This document shows, piece after piece, positions 35,785-48,349 of a stretch of DNA of 64,000 nucleotides. Position numbers and translations under genes: made by a program. The stretch's first letter is position 1. Each line of letters opens with the position of its first letter. This stretch comes from Rhizomys pruinosus (lineage: Eukaryota > Chordata > Mammalia > Rodentia > Spalacidae): positions 1,017,799 to 1,081,798 of the forward strand of contig VZQC01000350.1 in the NCBI GenBank assembly GCA_009823505.1, given 5' to 3'. Below the pieces are notes generated by a model that made no database searches, was not told the origin of the DNA, and was given only the letters and a program-made list of their open reading frames with translations.

Positions 35785-38385
35785 TTAAGTGTCCCAGAGG
35801 TTTTGCTGTGCTTGCATTGTCATTTTTGGTTAATTCCAGGAATATATTCTTTCTATTTTTCTTAATTTTTCCCTTGACCTTCATTGTTCAGGAATGTTAT
35901 TGTTTAATCTCCATGAGTTCTTGTAGTTACTAGGGCTTTTTTTGTGTTGATATTAAAACTATTGCATCATGCTCTGATAGAATCCATGGGATTAATTTAT
36001 TTCTCTTTTGATTGTTGCGGTTTTCTGTGCCCCCGTATGTGGGTTGATTTTGGGAGAGGACCATGGGGGGGCTAACAGAAAATATATCTTTGGTGTTTGG
36101 GGTGGAATACTCTGTAGATGTCTGTTAGGTCCATTTGGTGTATTATTTCCAGATCACGTGTCTCTCTGTTTATCTTTTTGTCCAGTTTCACCTGTCTAAT
36201 GGACACAATGGGGTAATGAAGTCCCCTATTACTAGTGTGCTAGAATTAATCTGTGCCTTAAAAATCCTGTGAATTGTGTTTGTGAAGTTCAGTGCACCAT
36301 AGTCTGGTGGGTATAAATTCATGATTGTGAGATTTCTTGTTATTTGTTCCTTTGATAAGAATTAAATGACCCTCTCATCTCTTCTTCTGATGAGTTTTAG
36401 TTTGAAGACTATTTTCTGACTATTAGAATAGTAAATGACACTTTCTTTCTTAGTTGCCCATTTGTTTCGAATAGTTTTTTTTACTTCCTTTCACCTTAAG
36501 ATAGTGGTCTGTTCTTGAAGGTGAGATGTTTTCTAGCAGACACAACAAAAGATGGGTTTTGTTTCTTAATCCATTCTACTAATCAATGGCCTCTTGATTG
36601 GAGAGTTCAGTCCATTTATATTTAAAGTATTGTTGAGCGATGTGTATCTTTCTTATTTTGCTTTTTGGTAGCATTGTTGTTCTAGTTTGTATTTCCAGAG
36701 TTATACCTTCATTTATACTTTCTTGTTGCTTGTTAAGTCATTCCTTTCTTCTTCTGTCTTTGTATTGCTTCGAGTATTCTCTGAAAGTTGGCTTTTTCTG
36801 GACATGAAATTCTTCAGCCCATTTATGTCATGGAAAGATTTTCCTTTTCTTTCAACTATAATAGACATTTTGCTGGGAAAGATTATTCTGAGTTGGCATC
36901 TATAGTCTTTTACAACTGGGAATACTCTTGGTCAAAAAGTTGCTTATGTGAATTTCAATCATTGCATCTGAGAAGTTCCCTTCCGCAAATGATGGGTTCT
37001 CCTTTGTATGTGACTGTTTTTCTTTTGGAGCTTTCAAATATTCTCTCTATGCTTTGAACATTAGTACGTATGATGATATGGCCATGGGAATTTTTTTCTG
37101 GTCTTGTCTATTTGGTGTTCTATATGATTCTTGTATTTGAATGGGTATTCTTTTCCTTAACCTGAGAAAAAAATTTCTTCTACAATCCTGTTAAAGATCG
37201 GTCAATACCTATCATCTGGATGACTACCTTCCTCTGATACCATGTAGGTGTAGGCCTTGTCATTTCATAGGTGTCTCCACATTTCCTGATTATTCCATTC
37301 CTTTAAATTTTTTTCATAATTCTTTGATTGAACGGTCCAGTTCTTCTAGTTGTCTTTCTAGTCGGATATTCTTATTCTGTTTCATTCATTCTATTACTGA
37401 GACTTTCTCCCACCCTTTCCAGATGGCTCTATTGAGTATTTCACTATTTCTTCAGTGTTTCTTATCCTTTGTGAATTTATTCTGCAGTTTTATCTTATCC
37501 TTCTTTGTCTTCCCCCTATTTTTTTTAGTTTTTTAATTTGTATGTGTTCTTTAAATTTTTGAATTATTTGATCATGCTTATAATATGTTTTTAAGATCTG
37601 TATCCTGGGTTACACTAGGGGTTCTTATTATAGAGGAGCCTTCACAGGGGCTATTATTTGGGTTTTTCATGTTATTGTTTCTCATTGTGATTTGGCATTT
37701 GGATTTATTTGTTGTTTGTGATTCTTGTGTGAAGCTCAAGTGTTTTTTTGTGAATTGAAGATCTCTTTGTTGTATTCTTCAGTGCCTTTGTTGTCTTCTT
37801 TACTAGGTATGGATGGCTGGAGTTAGGCTTCAAGTTCTCACTATCTGAGTTTGTATGGAGAGCCAGCACCCCCTTGTCCAGCCAGTCAGGAGCTCCTCAG
37901 AGGCCCGAGACAGACCAATAATCAGACAAGGCTTGGACCAGGCCCAATGTGGGGTCCAACTCACTAGCTCCCACAACGCTGGCTGCAAAACATCTGGAGC
38001 TGGGTACCAGGGGCAGGGAAGACTAGCCTGGAGCTGAGAAAGGGGCCCCAGGTGCACCCAAAGCTATGGATGGAGACCAGAATACCACTTTGCTGAGAAG
38101 TTGGGCCTCTCACCCAGAGCAGAAGCCACCATTCTCACAGTCACTAGGAGAAATGTACTTACAGAACCACAGTGCCATGTGGGGTCACCATACTGTCTCT
38201 CCAGGGCTGGTTGCCAATATCTGTATCTGGATCCAGAGTCAGGGAAGCTTATCCTTGAGTGGAGGGAAGAGCCGCCTGTTCTTCCTTAAGTTGTGAGCAG
38301 GTCGTCTGGATGTGGCCCTGTCAGCCACCCCCCCCTTCTGGCCCCATCACCACCACTCGCAGCTGCCAACTGTGTAGACTTTCCA
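35785..38385 (-). repeat. Second L1 copy: ORF2 endonuclease, ORF1 and 5' UTR
   Basis: At about 35780 the ORF1 sequence of the previous L1 stops and a second endonuclease region starts, followed by its own ORF1 (about 36620-37700) and a GC-rich 5' UTR (about 37830-38385). The two L1 copies are joined head to tail by a junction inside coding sequence. Confidence 0.78.
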
Positions 38386-38409
38386 ACCTCAGAGGAAACA
38401 CAGTAAATA

Positions 38410-41130
38410 GTATTACTATGGATAATAAACTCTAAAGCATTAGCACGTCCCAAAAACGTTATTATTTCAACCTTCGACTTGGGGTCTAGACATGTCAATA
38501 TTTCCTTTGGACTGCAATAGGACAGCAGGTCAAGTGCACTGGACCCTGTTTCATGAGCTCTAGTCAGGAAGCCAGGTAGGACTTTGAGTGACACAACAGA
38601 GAGAACATGGAGTTGTGAATTCAGAGTGTGAGGATGATGGGTGAGGTCCACACTGCACACCAACTGTATCCTAGGTGAAATAATCTTCATGAAGGACAGC
38701 CAGTAACAGCCCAAGGTATTTTTTCCTTCTGAAAACCCTTTGCTTCCCTGCGGGTTTAATTTTTAACTATTGGAAATTATTTTTGCCTCATTAAAAAGAT
38801 GAGCATTTTAGATAAACTCAGTCACTGAGTTTCACTCACACCATGGGTAGTAGAAGGACTATGGAGTAACACAAAAACTGTCATTTTTGAATCCAACCAG
38901 GTAAGCCTGAAATTAGAGGCTTCATAAGAATGTGGAAATGGAAGTGAGCAGAGTGCTGTACAGCCAGGTAAATGCAGAGAAGTCTATTTTATATGTAAGA
39001 GCTTTCAAGCAGGAGCTGACTATGCAAAATCCAAATTTCCTTCAACGTGTTCGCCCGGATTACAGATTTAAAGAACTATAATTATATAGTATATTTCAGA
39101 TATATGGTGTAGAGTGTGATATTTTGATAATATTAAACAATAGGAAATTATTAAATCAGGTTACTTGCCATTTTTATTTAGAGGAAAAATTATATTATTT
39201 TTAATTTTTAATTAACTATTTGAGATTGTATGCAAAGTATGTTAATCAAAATTACCCCTAACTCTAGCACCTAAAATGTTCCAGATCCACACGTCCTTAC
39301 CCACAGCTTCATCATGTCCTCTTTTAAGAAAATACCCTCTAGAATCCCATTTGCAACATCCCTATACTCCTGGGTGTGGGATCATTTACTGGAGCACGGT
39401 TGACCACCAGAAGCCACACCCTTAAAAAACTGACTTTTCTCCAGGAGCCATCAACTGTTCATAGCATCTTACTTAGGGGTAGGAGCTCATGAACTTTTTC
39501 CCACTCCAGGCTGGAATGTCGACTGCTTTGTTCTTATGCAGGCAAATGCAGCCTGGGAGAGCGGTCCTGTTGTACAGCACGGTGAAAAATGCAGTAAAAT
39601 GAACAGAGCTTCCTGCAGAGTCTGCAGGGTGAAAACAGCTCTCAGGTTATGTCACTGTCAGGGCAGGTCCTCTCCACCCACAGCTCTTTGTCTCCTGCTG
39701 ACTCTGAGCAGCTCAAAGGGACAAACCCTTCAATCCATTGCACATTGTATTCCTGCTTAAGGCAAATCACCTGTCAGAAACGTAAACTTGTTATAGTCCT
39801 CTCAGGAGATAATCAATATATAATCAGCTGCCTGATGGACTGTGAGTTTTTAATTGCCAATGTCATTTCCTAGGTTTCTCCTGTGTGGAGCACTTTAAAT
39901 CTGGGGTTCGGAAGGTTTTGCTATCTTACATGGAACAGGTATGAAATTGTGTCTTTCATGCAAAAAGTTGGACAGGACTTAGTTGAGGTGATTAGCAAGC
40001 ATGTTATTGCTTTTAGAAAATAGTTGGTACACCTAAATAAGTAGCTTATTTGAAAGTTCGTATGCTTTAAATTTAATTTAAGTTACCCTGTATCCTCCAA
40101 AACATTCCTAAATTTCGTTATTCCTCTCTATTTTCCATGTTTTGTTTTCATTTTATTTTATTTTTATGCTTTTGTTGATGATTTGTGTATTTCAGACATC
40201 ATTTCTCAGTTCAGGTTAGACATATTCCCCTTTCCCTTTCCCCCACCCCACCCCAGATTCCTCACACAACACGTTACTCATCCTCAGCAAAGTTTTAATT
40301 TCTACCCTGTGATGTTATTCACCACCAACCTCATCCTACTTTTTTGAGATAATTAATCTACCATTTAGGTTTTATTGGTATCAGTTTGAACATCTAGATC
40401 TTTTAATACTATAAATATAATTTGTGAATGACAATATATAGTGGGAGAGGGAGAGAGAGAGAGAAAGAGAGAGAGAGAGGAGATATTGAGGTTCTAGGGC
40501 ACATTCATATTTCTCCATAACCATATGCTTCACTCACTTATGAATTACTACTAGATATTTGCTTTATAATGATTTAACCACCCAATCTCCTTTTCACAAT
40601 TTTTGTGTCATTTGGCTTTTTTTTCACAGAACTCTTGATGAAACTCAGAGCTTTGAGCCATCAAGACAAGCACATTAACACTGCCCTACATCCCCAATCC
40701 ATTTTGTGTATTTCTATAATGCATTTAAGAAAATTAAGTATTATACACAATGCATATATGTACATCAATGTTTTATCAAAAATTACCTATTAGAAAATGA
40801 TCTGGACTCTATTATTAACTCACTTGCATTACAAATTCACCTATTTCTAGATAGCTTATCTAGAATTTTAATTCAGAATTAATTTTATAAAAATATTGCT
40901 AATATATAAGTCAAGACAATGAAAATATTTTGAAATTTTCTATCTAAACCACCACCCTGTGACTATCACTCTAATACATATTGAGGATGACATATTGAGA
41001 AGCTCAAAAAACTCATATATGTATTTAGGTCCAGAAAATATAAATGTTTTATACATATAATAAAATATTACATCTTACAGAAATTAAAATAAATTATTAC
41101 TCAGAGAAAGCCTCAGTATGAGCTTCCCAT
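38410..41130. other. Upstream flank of receptor unit 2
   Basis: Aligns by eye with 2690-6650. It contains an L1 3' end (40140-40255, minus) and a GA run (40441-40482). A 74-codon frame at 39536 matches nothing I recognise and has no counterpart frame in unit 1. Confidence 0.6.
40140..40255 (-). repeat. L1 3' UTR end
   Basis: C-rich tract complement at 40226-40253 and T-rich edge. Absent at the matching place in unit 1 (near 4915), so inserted after the duplication. Confidence 0.75.
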
Positions 41131-42126
41131 GTGTCTTTTCCTTCCTTTCTCTCACAGCAGGTGAACACAGATGACATTACCAACCACACCGTAAACACGG
41201 AATTTTTCCTCATGGAATTCTCTGACAGCAAGCAGCTCCAGGTGTTCCAGGGCTTTCTATTTCTGCTGATTTACTTGTTGTCCCTCATGGGGAACCTTCT
41301 CATCATCATGCTTGTCACTGTGGACCATCGTCTTCACACCCCCATGTACTTCTTCCTGAAGAACTTGTCCTTCCTTGATGTGGGCCTCATTTCAGTCACT
41401 GTCCCAAAGCTCATTTTCAGCTCTTTCTCTCACAGGAGCACTATCTCTTTCCCAGGATGTGTGTGTCAGGTTTTCTTTGTGGTTTTCTTTGTTCCATCTG
41501 AAATTGCCATCCTGACAGCCATGTCGTATGACCGTTATGTGGCCATCTGTCACCCACTACACTATGATGTCATCATGAGCAGGGCAGTCTGTGTGCAGAT
41601 GGTAGCTGCCTCTTGGCTGTTTGGAAGTCTCTTTGGGGTCTTATATTCATATGGCACCTTCTCTTTATCTTTTTGTGGTTCAAGAAAAGTGCCACAGTTC
41701 TTCTGTGATGTCCCCTCTCTACTCAAGATTTCTTGCTCAAAGATGCATGTCACCATTAACATTAGTGTCATCATTGGAATTGTATATGGTTTTTTCTGTT
41801 TAGTACCCATAGGGTTTTCATATGTTTACATTTTCAGCACAGTACTGAGAATGCCCTTGTTACAAGGGAGGTCCAAAGCCTTCTCTACCTGCGTGCCCCA
41901 TCTCACAGTTGTCATCACGTTTTTAGTCACAGCTGTCACTGCCTATTTGAAACCAATTCCTGATTCTCCACAGATTTGGGACTTTCTTATATCTATTTTC
42001 TACTCTGTGATGCCACCATCTATGAATCCAATAATATACAGCCTAAGGAATAAGGAAATCAAAGCTGCTTTACGGAACATTTTATGGAAACTGGATCATT
42101 GTGAATTTCATTGGGGAAAAATATGA
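41131..42126 (+). CDS. Olfactory receptor, class II, OR14-like (unit 2); start codon doubtful
   Basis: An open frame of 331 codons encodes a complete seven-helix odorant receptor, expected in the cilia of olfactory neurons and signalling through the olfactory G protein. Helix 1 starts near residue 42, followed by PMYFFLKNLS (71-80), MSYDRYVAIC (131-140, the DRY-type box), KAFSTCVPH (249-257) and NPIIYSLRN (299-307). NHT (18-20) is an N-glycosylation site. The start is a problem: the paralogue's ATG (6656) is ATT here (41176-41178). The in-frame ATG at 41131 lies upstream of a pyrimidine tract and acceptor-like cagcag (41135-41160) and would be spliced out if the exon starts there. The next in-frame Met is residue 28 (41212), which would lose the glycosylation site. 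The 3' end is intact, with stop at 42124-42126. It may be a functional gene with a sequencing error, or a new pseudogene. Confidence 0.85.
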   Translation: MSFPSFLSQQVNTDDITNHTVNTEFFLMEFSDSKQLQVFQGFLFLLIYLLSLMGNLLIIMLVTVDHRLHTPMYFFLKNLSFLDVGLISVTVPKLIFSSFSHRSTISFPGCVCQVFFVVFFVPSEIAILTAMSYDRYVAICHPLHYDVIMSRAVCVQMVAASWLFGSLFGVLYSYGTFSLSFCGSRKVPQFFCDVPSLLKISCSKMHVTINISVIIGIVYGFFCLVPIGFSYVYIFSTVLRMPLLQGRSKAFSTCVPHLTVVITFLVTAVTAYLKPIPDSPQIWDFLISIFYSVMPPSMNPIIYSLRNKEIKAALRNILWKLDHCEFHWGKI

Positions 42127-42129
42127 CTT

Positions 42130-43260
42130 AGAATGGAGAAAATCTACATGAAATATTTTGTATCCACAGGTTCGTATTTCTAAATTTACATGTTCTTTGT
42201 GATATGTAAAGGGTTCGATGTTCCCAGTTTCAGTAAATTATTAAGTTAAAATTTCTAAAAAGGGGTGTACAATTTCATAATCCTGAGTCAACTATTACTG
42301 TCTCAAAACCTGCGTAAGCTGTGTATTTGTTGCAAAAAGTGCATCTGCGCAATTCTTAACTCACAAGCACTATGACAAACTTCTGAATGCTTAAAGAAGC
42401 TGCCCTTTTCCAACTACTTGAGACTTCCTGAGACATTTCTTTGCATTGCAAAGACACCTTGTACATGTTAGTAAGATGATGTGTTTGGAATGGCTAGATT
42501 ATCCTAGTATTCATAATAAAATAAATACACCCCATAAAATTGAGAAATTGTTAAGATTTTGCTCAGAGAAACTGAGAAAAAATATTCAGGTTGAGGTCAT
42601 AGTGTCCATATTGAAGGTGGACCTTTGTCCACAGTTACAGAATAAGTTCAGCTTCCAGGGCCTGGAACAGACAGAAACCTTTTCCACTAGAGATTCCAGA
42701 GAGGAATGCAGGCTCCTCTCCCAGTCCTCCCTCAGAATTGGAGACCAGTGTAACTTTTCATCGCTTGTATATTGAAAACCTGAAAAAATGATAACTTTTA
42801 TTACAAAATAAGGAGTTGCTAAGAACTAATAAAGTATATTGCCTTAACCATCTTTACTCACAATTCCTCATATTAGAATGTATGCACACACTGTCAATAA
42901 AATCAAGAATATTGAAAAGAAAAAAAGATGCACGATTCTTACTCTAGGAATTTGAAGTCTGTATGAAAAAATCTATAATTTCAATGCCTCTCATTACAAA
43001 CAAATAAATTTGATATATTTGCTTTAATTTCTATTTTGTGTTATTTCAGCTGTATCATTTTTGAACTTAGACCTTGAGAGTGATGTTAAAGAAGACACCA
43101 TTCTTCTGGATGTGTTCAACCCAGTAATTCCTCAATTGATGTTTTGGTTTCTATTATTGATATTATTTTAGTTGTTAAAATTATTCTTTTTAGCTTCCAG
43201 ATATTTTGAATCTGGTTTCTCAATTTTTGACTGCCTTTAAGGTTTAATTATATTGTTTAA
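42130..43260. other. 3' flank of receptor unit 2
   Basis: No gene seen. 42130-42780 matches unit 1; AATAAA-type signals occur near 42515 and 42826. The stretch is repeated with many indels at 57930-59150. Confidence 0.6.
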
Positions 43261-43264
43261 AGAT

Positions 43265-43480
43265 ATTTTCAGGGCTGGACAGATGGCTCAGAGATTAAGA
43301 GGACTGGGCTTTCTTGTAGAAAATGGGGTTCAATTCCCAGCACACATGCCACCTAACACCCATCTCTACCTCCATATCCAGGAAATCAGATGTTCATTCA
43401 CTGCTTCATTTGCATCACACATCATGGACACACTTACACACATGCAGTCAGTACACTCATATAAATTAAAAATACTAAAT
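43265..43480 (+). repeat. B2-type SINE, old
   Basis: Head gggctggacagatggctcag and the B2 box order, with a diverged tail. Second copy at 59155-59385. Confidence 0.75.
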
Positions 43481-43834
43481 ATTCATCAAATATCTTTACT
43501 ATTCAGAAAGATTAAAATCTTCTGAATGTTTTGCGCTTAGCCTTTATCAAATCATTGCAGGGCGAGATCAGCTCTCAGAAGAATGTTTTCTGTGGAGACA
43601 AACAATAACTTAGACAGGTTACATAACAGATTGGAGAGAGTTCAAATTGTTTACCTGTTAATTAGATTTATGCTTTGAATTTTGTGGTGTGTGGAAACAG
43701 ATATCATTACTTTATGAGCAGGGTGCAAGGACACCCATGTTGGAGATATTCCATTGTCAGCTTTGGGATATATAAGTAGGAAGTGTAACAGACATGTGCA
43801 GCTTAACCTTATTTGTAAAAAAATAAGAAAACAA

Positions 43835-44005
43835 AACAAAAAAAAAAAACGAAAAGATGCAGAAAACTTATGGCAGAAGGCATGATCTGGGATGGAAGGG
43901 GTGGGGATGGGAGGAAGGGAAGGGGATATATGCTGAACTGAATTGGAAAATGATGTATGAAATACACAAACATCAATAAAAAAAATAAAATAAAATAAAC
44001 TGCGG
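43835..44005 (+). repeat. L1 3' UTR end
   Basis: G-rich tract near 43890-43925 and the conserved L1 tail with A-rich end. Second copy at 59865-60020. Confidence 0.75.
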
Positions 44006-44449
44006 AAAAGACACGAAAAAAAAAAAGAGAGAATTCTTTTAGACAGCTCCCAAAAGTTGACATGTGATATGTGAGATCTCATGGTTTGTTGTGGTGAGGG
44101 GTCTCTTGTGGTTTGTATTCTGTCAGCACCTCATTTCATCAGGTGGAGTCAAAGGTTTTCACCTTTTTAAGCACTGATCACATTCATGAGGACCCTGGCT
44201 TTATAATTTGTAAATTATTTCTTATTTCCATTCCAAATATCACTGCATTGGAGTTTGGATTTCACCATGTGCATTTTGGGGGTGAGGGACACAGAAAATC
44301 ATCTATAATTGGATAATTTTCAATAACCACTGCCTTTTAGTTTCAGTTTGCAAGAAAATCAAGAAAGAATAGTTCTAGTAAGTACTGTGAGATATTTACA
44401 GAAGAAATATTTTCATCCAATTAATTTTATTTCTTTATTAGTAATGTTT

Positions 44450-44585
44450 GTGTGGTGTGAATGTGAGCCAGAGGATAGCTCACAGGAGTTGATTCTCTCC
44501 TTCCAGATATGGCTTCCATGAGTAGAACTTGGGTCACCAGTTTGGAAGCAAGTACCCTTACAGTAACTCATCATAGTTATTCAAT
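44450..44585 (-). repeat. SINE-like fragment (B3/B4 type)
   Basis: The stretch with 'cacaggagttgattctctcc' and 'gaacttgggtcaccag' is the reversed B2/B3/B4-type body. Diverged; the family is uncertain. Confidence 0.5.
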
Positions 44586-45084
44586 TTTAAAAGCACAATT
44601 TCATTACAATTCACTTACTATGATTTTGCCACTGAGTGGCTTAGTTATATTGCATTTCTTTAAATAGATTATTAGCTGTTTGATATTCATCCTTCCCCTT
44701 TCAACCCTATTGTTAATTTTATATGAGTGTGGGTCTTGAACTATTTTCTACTTGCTTGAGATACCTGAATTTTCTGATATGGAATTTCGATGTGTACTTA
44801 AATTCTCTGGACTTTCTATGTTCATGAGTTAATATTTCATTTATTTTTACTGCCTCATATATTTAAGGTCAATATCCAAAGAAATGTTACTGTTTTGAAA
44901 AAAATTAAATGCTGTTCTAGGCCACAATGGCCAATAGCTCTCCCAGGCCCTTTCTTTCCGTGAAGATTCTGTCTTAACAGCAACATATTGGGCAAGTAGG
45001 ACTTGTGAAGATTCCAGATACAGAGTTAACAATATACAGTACTCTGGCTTAGGTTCATGGATTATATCTTCTTCTTCTTCTTTT

Positions 45085-45468
45085 TCTTGTTTTTCACCCA
45101 GGGTCTCCCTGTAAGCCCTCCAGCTGGCCTGGACTGTGTAGACCATGACAAAGATCCGCCGCCTCTGACCTCCCAAGTGCTAGGATTAAAGGTGTGCACC
45201 TGGGGCGTAGGAGAGATGGCTCTAGCGGTTAAGAGCGCCGACTGCTCTTTACAGAGGCCGGGTTCGATCCCCAGCACCCACATGGCGGCTGGAACGTCTG
45301 AAAGAGTCCAATTCCAGGAGAAACCACGTTCCAAGGGAACCGAGACCGACCTCGTTCTGAATCCGCGGCGTTTTTGCACGAGTGGTGCAGATCTGTAGGT
45401 GGCATGCAGAACATACATACATACCACATACAGAAATAAAATAAATATAATAAAATAAAAAAAAAAAA
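45085..45468. repeat. B1 (minus) with B2 (plus) inserted at its end
   Basis: Reversed B1 at 45085-45200, then a plus-strand B2 at 45202-45468. The B2 has its own target duplication aaaggtgtgcacct (left) and aaaggtgtcacct (right, just after the A-run). The B2 body carries many single-base indels. Confidence 0.85.
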
Positions 45469-45519
45469 AAAGGTGTCACCTTCTGAGCTAGGAGCTAGAG
45501 GTTGTACTGAGAAAAAAAA

Positions 45520-45753
45520 TCACCAAATATCAGGTTCTTCCTTTTCAAGAGAAACATAGGTGTGCAACGTGTACTCGCCATCTTGGCTTTGGGGGACTGT
45601 GAAAGAAATCGGTTTCTTCACTGAATTCAAACTCTGTTGGAAACGGAACCAGTTTGTCTGGCTCTGGGAACTGAACCCAAAAGTGAACTGCCTTTTCCAT
45701 CCCAAAGAAGAGCGCATTACCACAGTGAACCTGCAGGGGGAGACAGAAATCAT
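45520..45753 (-). other. Unrecognised open frame with acceptor-like edge
   Basis: A 77-codon minus-strand frame in a stretch with no repeat I can name. A pyrimidine tract ending cag lies at about 45732-45748, followed by an open stretch to the TGA at 45520. It could be an old exon, part of a processed pseudogene, or chance. No similarity comes to mind and no partner exon is visible. Confidence 0.25.
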
Positions 45754-45769
45754 GAATTAAAAGAGAAGG

Positions 45770-46900
45770 AAACCAATGTCAACTGAAAAATTATACATAA
45801 AGCCCAGAGAACACACGGTATCTGAAAATTTCCCCCCGATTTTCTAGCTGGCATGACTGGGAAATTATTCTTCTGTGTAAATATATTAAGTGCATACGAC
45901 AAAATGGCAGATTTCTCTAGGCAGATGACCACAGTTCATCAATACGATGGGTCAACGATGAACACAAGAAAAGGACAAAAAGAAAAAAAAAAGACAAAGT
46001 GAAGGGGGGGGGAGGACAGTCACACACCCACACACACACAACATCACAGGTGCTTTGGGATTGCTCACAGGTAGTACTTGCTATTTATGCCTGGAAATGT
46101 GTTTCCTATCTCTGAACGCTCACATAAAAAGTCGCGGAGAAGATAACTCCACATAAGTTGTGTCTTTAATAAGTAGCTCTGTATGTTGCACAGATTCTCC
46201 CCACATCAAATACATAAAATATTTAAAAATCAACGTAAAAGAAATGTGAAGCATCAATCAACATCAACTTGGAAACAATATACTAGAAATGAATACTGAA
46301 AAAGTACATAATCCATGAGTAGCCCTTTATCCATGCTCAGTGATTAGATGTGTGATTTGACGACTAACGATGTGATAAATCAAGAATATTCTAATTTACA
46401 AATAATAACCTCAGATAAATTAAAGTGGAGAGCCCCCAGATGGTTATTGAACTGTGGGATAAATAAACAAATTATGAAAATGACTAGGGTATTCAAGAGC
46501 AGAGTAAACAAAAAAGATCAACTAGCAGCTGTGTTACAGGAAATCTAAAATTAGCAGGAGAGAAGAGAAACCAACCGATAAGCAAGAACTACATTAAATA
46601 CAGAGTCGTACATAGGCAAAATAATGATTTATAGAAATTCCAAAAGGAAAAGGAAATAGGGACCAGATAGTCCACAAAAAAGAATGTTTGAGAATTTCAG
46701 ACAGTATTGAGTGGTGTGAAAACACAATTTCAAGAAGTTTTAGCAATGCTAATAGAAATTATTTGCAAAAGAGTCAAAAGGTTACAAAACTCCAGTTGTG
46801 TACACGAAGAGCCGCATTTTCATTATCCATTAATCGGTTGCTGTTTCCATCTGCTGGGTATTGTGAACACAGAAATTATGAGCACGATGTACAAATACTT
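45770..46900. other. Non-coding, unit 2 flank
   Basis: Parts (46190-46330, 46480-46680) match 9520-9720 and 10140-10340 of unit 1. A weak CA run lies at 46018-46042. No gene seen. Confidence 0.5.
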
Positions 46901-47358
46901 TGTGATAGGGAATAGAGTCTTTTGAATATATGACCAGGAGTGCCATAGCTGGTCATTATGGAAGTTTTGTTTTTAAACTTTTTTTAAAACTATACAACTG
47001 ATTCCTATAGTGGCTGCACCAGATTATACTCCTACCAATAATGTAAAAGGGTTTTCTCTGCAAGGATGAGTCTTGTGGATCTATACTCAGGAGTGATATG
47101 ATTGGATCACGTGGGAGGCTCATTTTGAGTATTCTAAAGGTTCTCCACACTGCATGAGTATGGGTTGCATGAGTTTACATTAAGATCAGCAATGAATGAA
47201 TGTCCGCTGCTTTTCTCTCCACAATGTCCTCTCGCATTTGGTAGCCTTTGTTTTCTGGATCATAAATAGTAGTACCGGAGTAAGATGATATCTTAAATTG
47301 GGGATTTGATTTGCATTTCCTGTAACTATTAAGCAATTTGAACACTTTTTTTCTCCCT

Positions 47359-47390
<32 letters not shown>

Positions 47391-48030
47391 CTTATTCTTT
47401 TTTCTCTGCCATCTTTATTTCTTCATTGTGAAGTCTCTGATCAGCTCCTTGACTCCATCTTTTGAAGTGGGTTATTTGGTTTTCTTACGCTTTTTTTAAG
47501 TAGTTTATACACTCTGGATGTTTAATGCTCTCTCAGATGTTTCACAGTTGGTTTTCCTCCCACTCTGTGTTTTCGCTTCACTTCTTTGATTGTTTCTTTT
47601 TGCTATATGGAAGCGATCCGAGGTTAGTGAGGTCCCACTTGTCAATTGTTACCTTTTTTTTGTGCAGCTGCTGCCTAATTTAAGAAGTCGTACTCTGTGG
47701 CTGCCACTGCTTTTTGCCATCTTTCAAAGACATGATACACAGATTTTTAACCCTCCTATATGGACCTGAAGAGTCGTGTCTCTCCACGAATCCTCCAAAT
47801 CGTCAATGCCAGATGGGGGACTACTGAGATATCCAGCTTTTGACAGAGTAGCTACTGGGAGTTCAAAGTTTTTGGTTTCACATTGAGGTCTTTGAGCAGT
47901 TGGAGTTGATTTTTGTACATGGTGAAAAGTAAAAAAATGGTTTATTTTTATTCTTCAAGTGGTGATCCAGTTTTGCAGCACAATTTTCCCTGAGGATCCT
48001 GTCTTTTCCTTCCTCCATTGAGGCAGAGTA
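46900..48030 (-). repeat. L1 ORF2 fragments, indel-rich, with poly(T)
   Basis: Reversed L1 C-terminal region (46900-47345), a T-run (47360-47390) and further L1 (47440-47690, 47870-48030). 47690-47865 is unrelated sequence I cannot name. There are many single-base insertions and deletions. Confidence 0.7.
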
Positions 48031-48059
48031 TTGGAGTGACATTGTTGTACTACCCAGGC

Positions 48060-48349
48060 TGTATCATGGAGGCAGTACAGGGAAGATCAGATAGGATGCA
48101 TGCTTACTGAACATCATTTGGTGGGTGACCATGGGAGATGCCAGTGTGGAGCAAAAGGCAGATTGATGGTTATTTGGGCTTGCCAAGGAGAACCTTCAAA
48201 CTCTTCCTTAAGGAAAACATGAACATGTTTTGGGGCCAAAAAAAGGAGAATAAAATCCTCATTCATGTGATACAGGGTAAGTATGTGTGATATTTGTACA
48301 TATGGATATAGATATATATATATATATATAGAGTTATGATATATATATA
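48060..48349. other. Unclassified, with AT run
   Basis: Contains an AT dinucleotide run (48308-48350). No gene seen. Confidence 0.4.

Noticed and set aside
31218..36905. Many plus-strand open frames rich in Phe/Leu/Ser
   Set aside because: They are the antisense of L1 ORF1/ORF2; the coding sense is on the minus strand.
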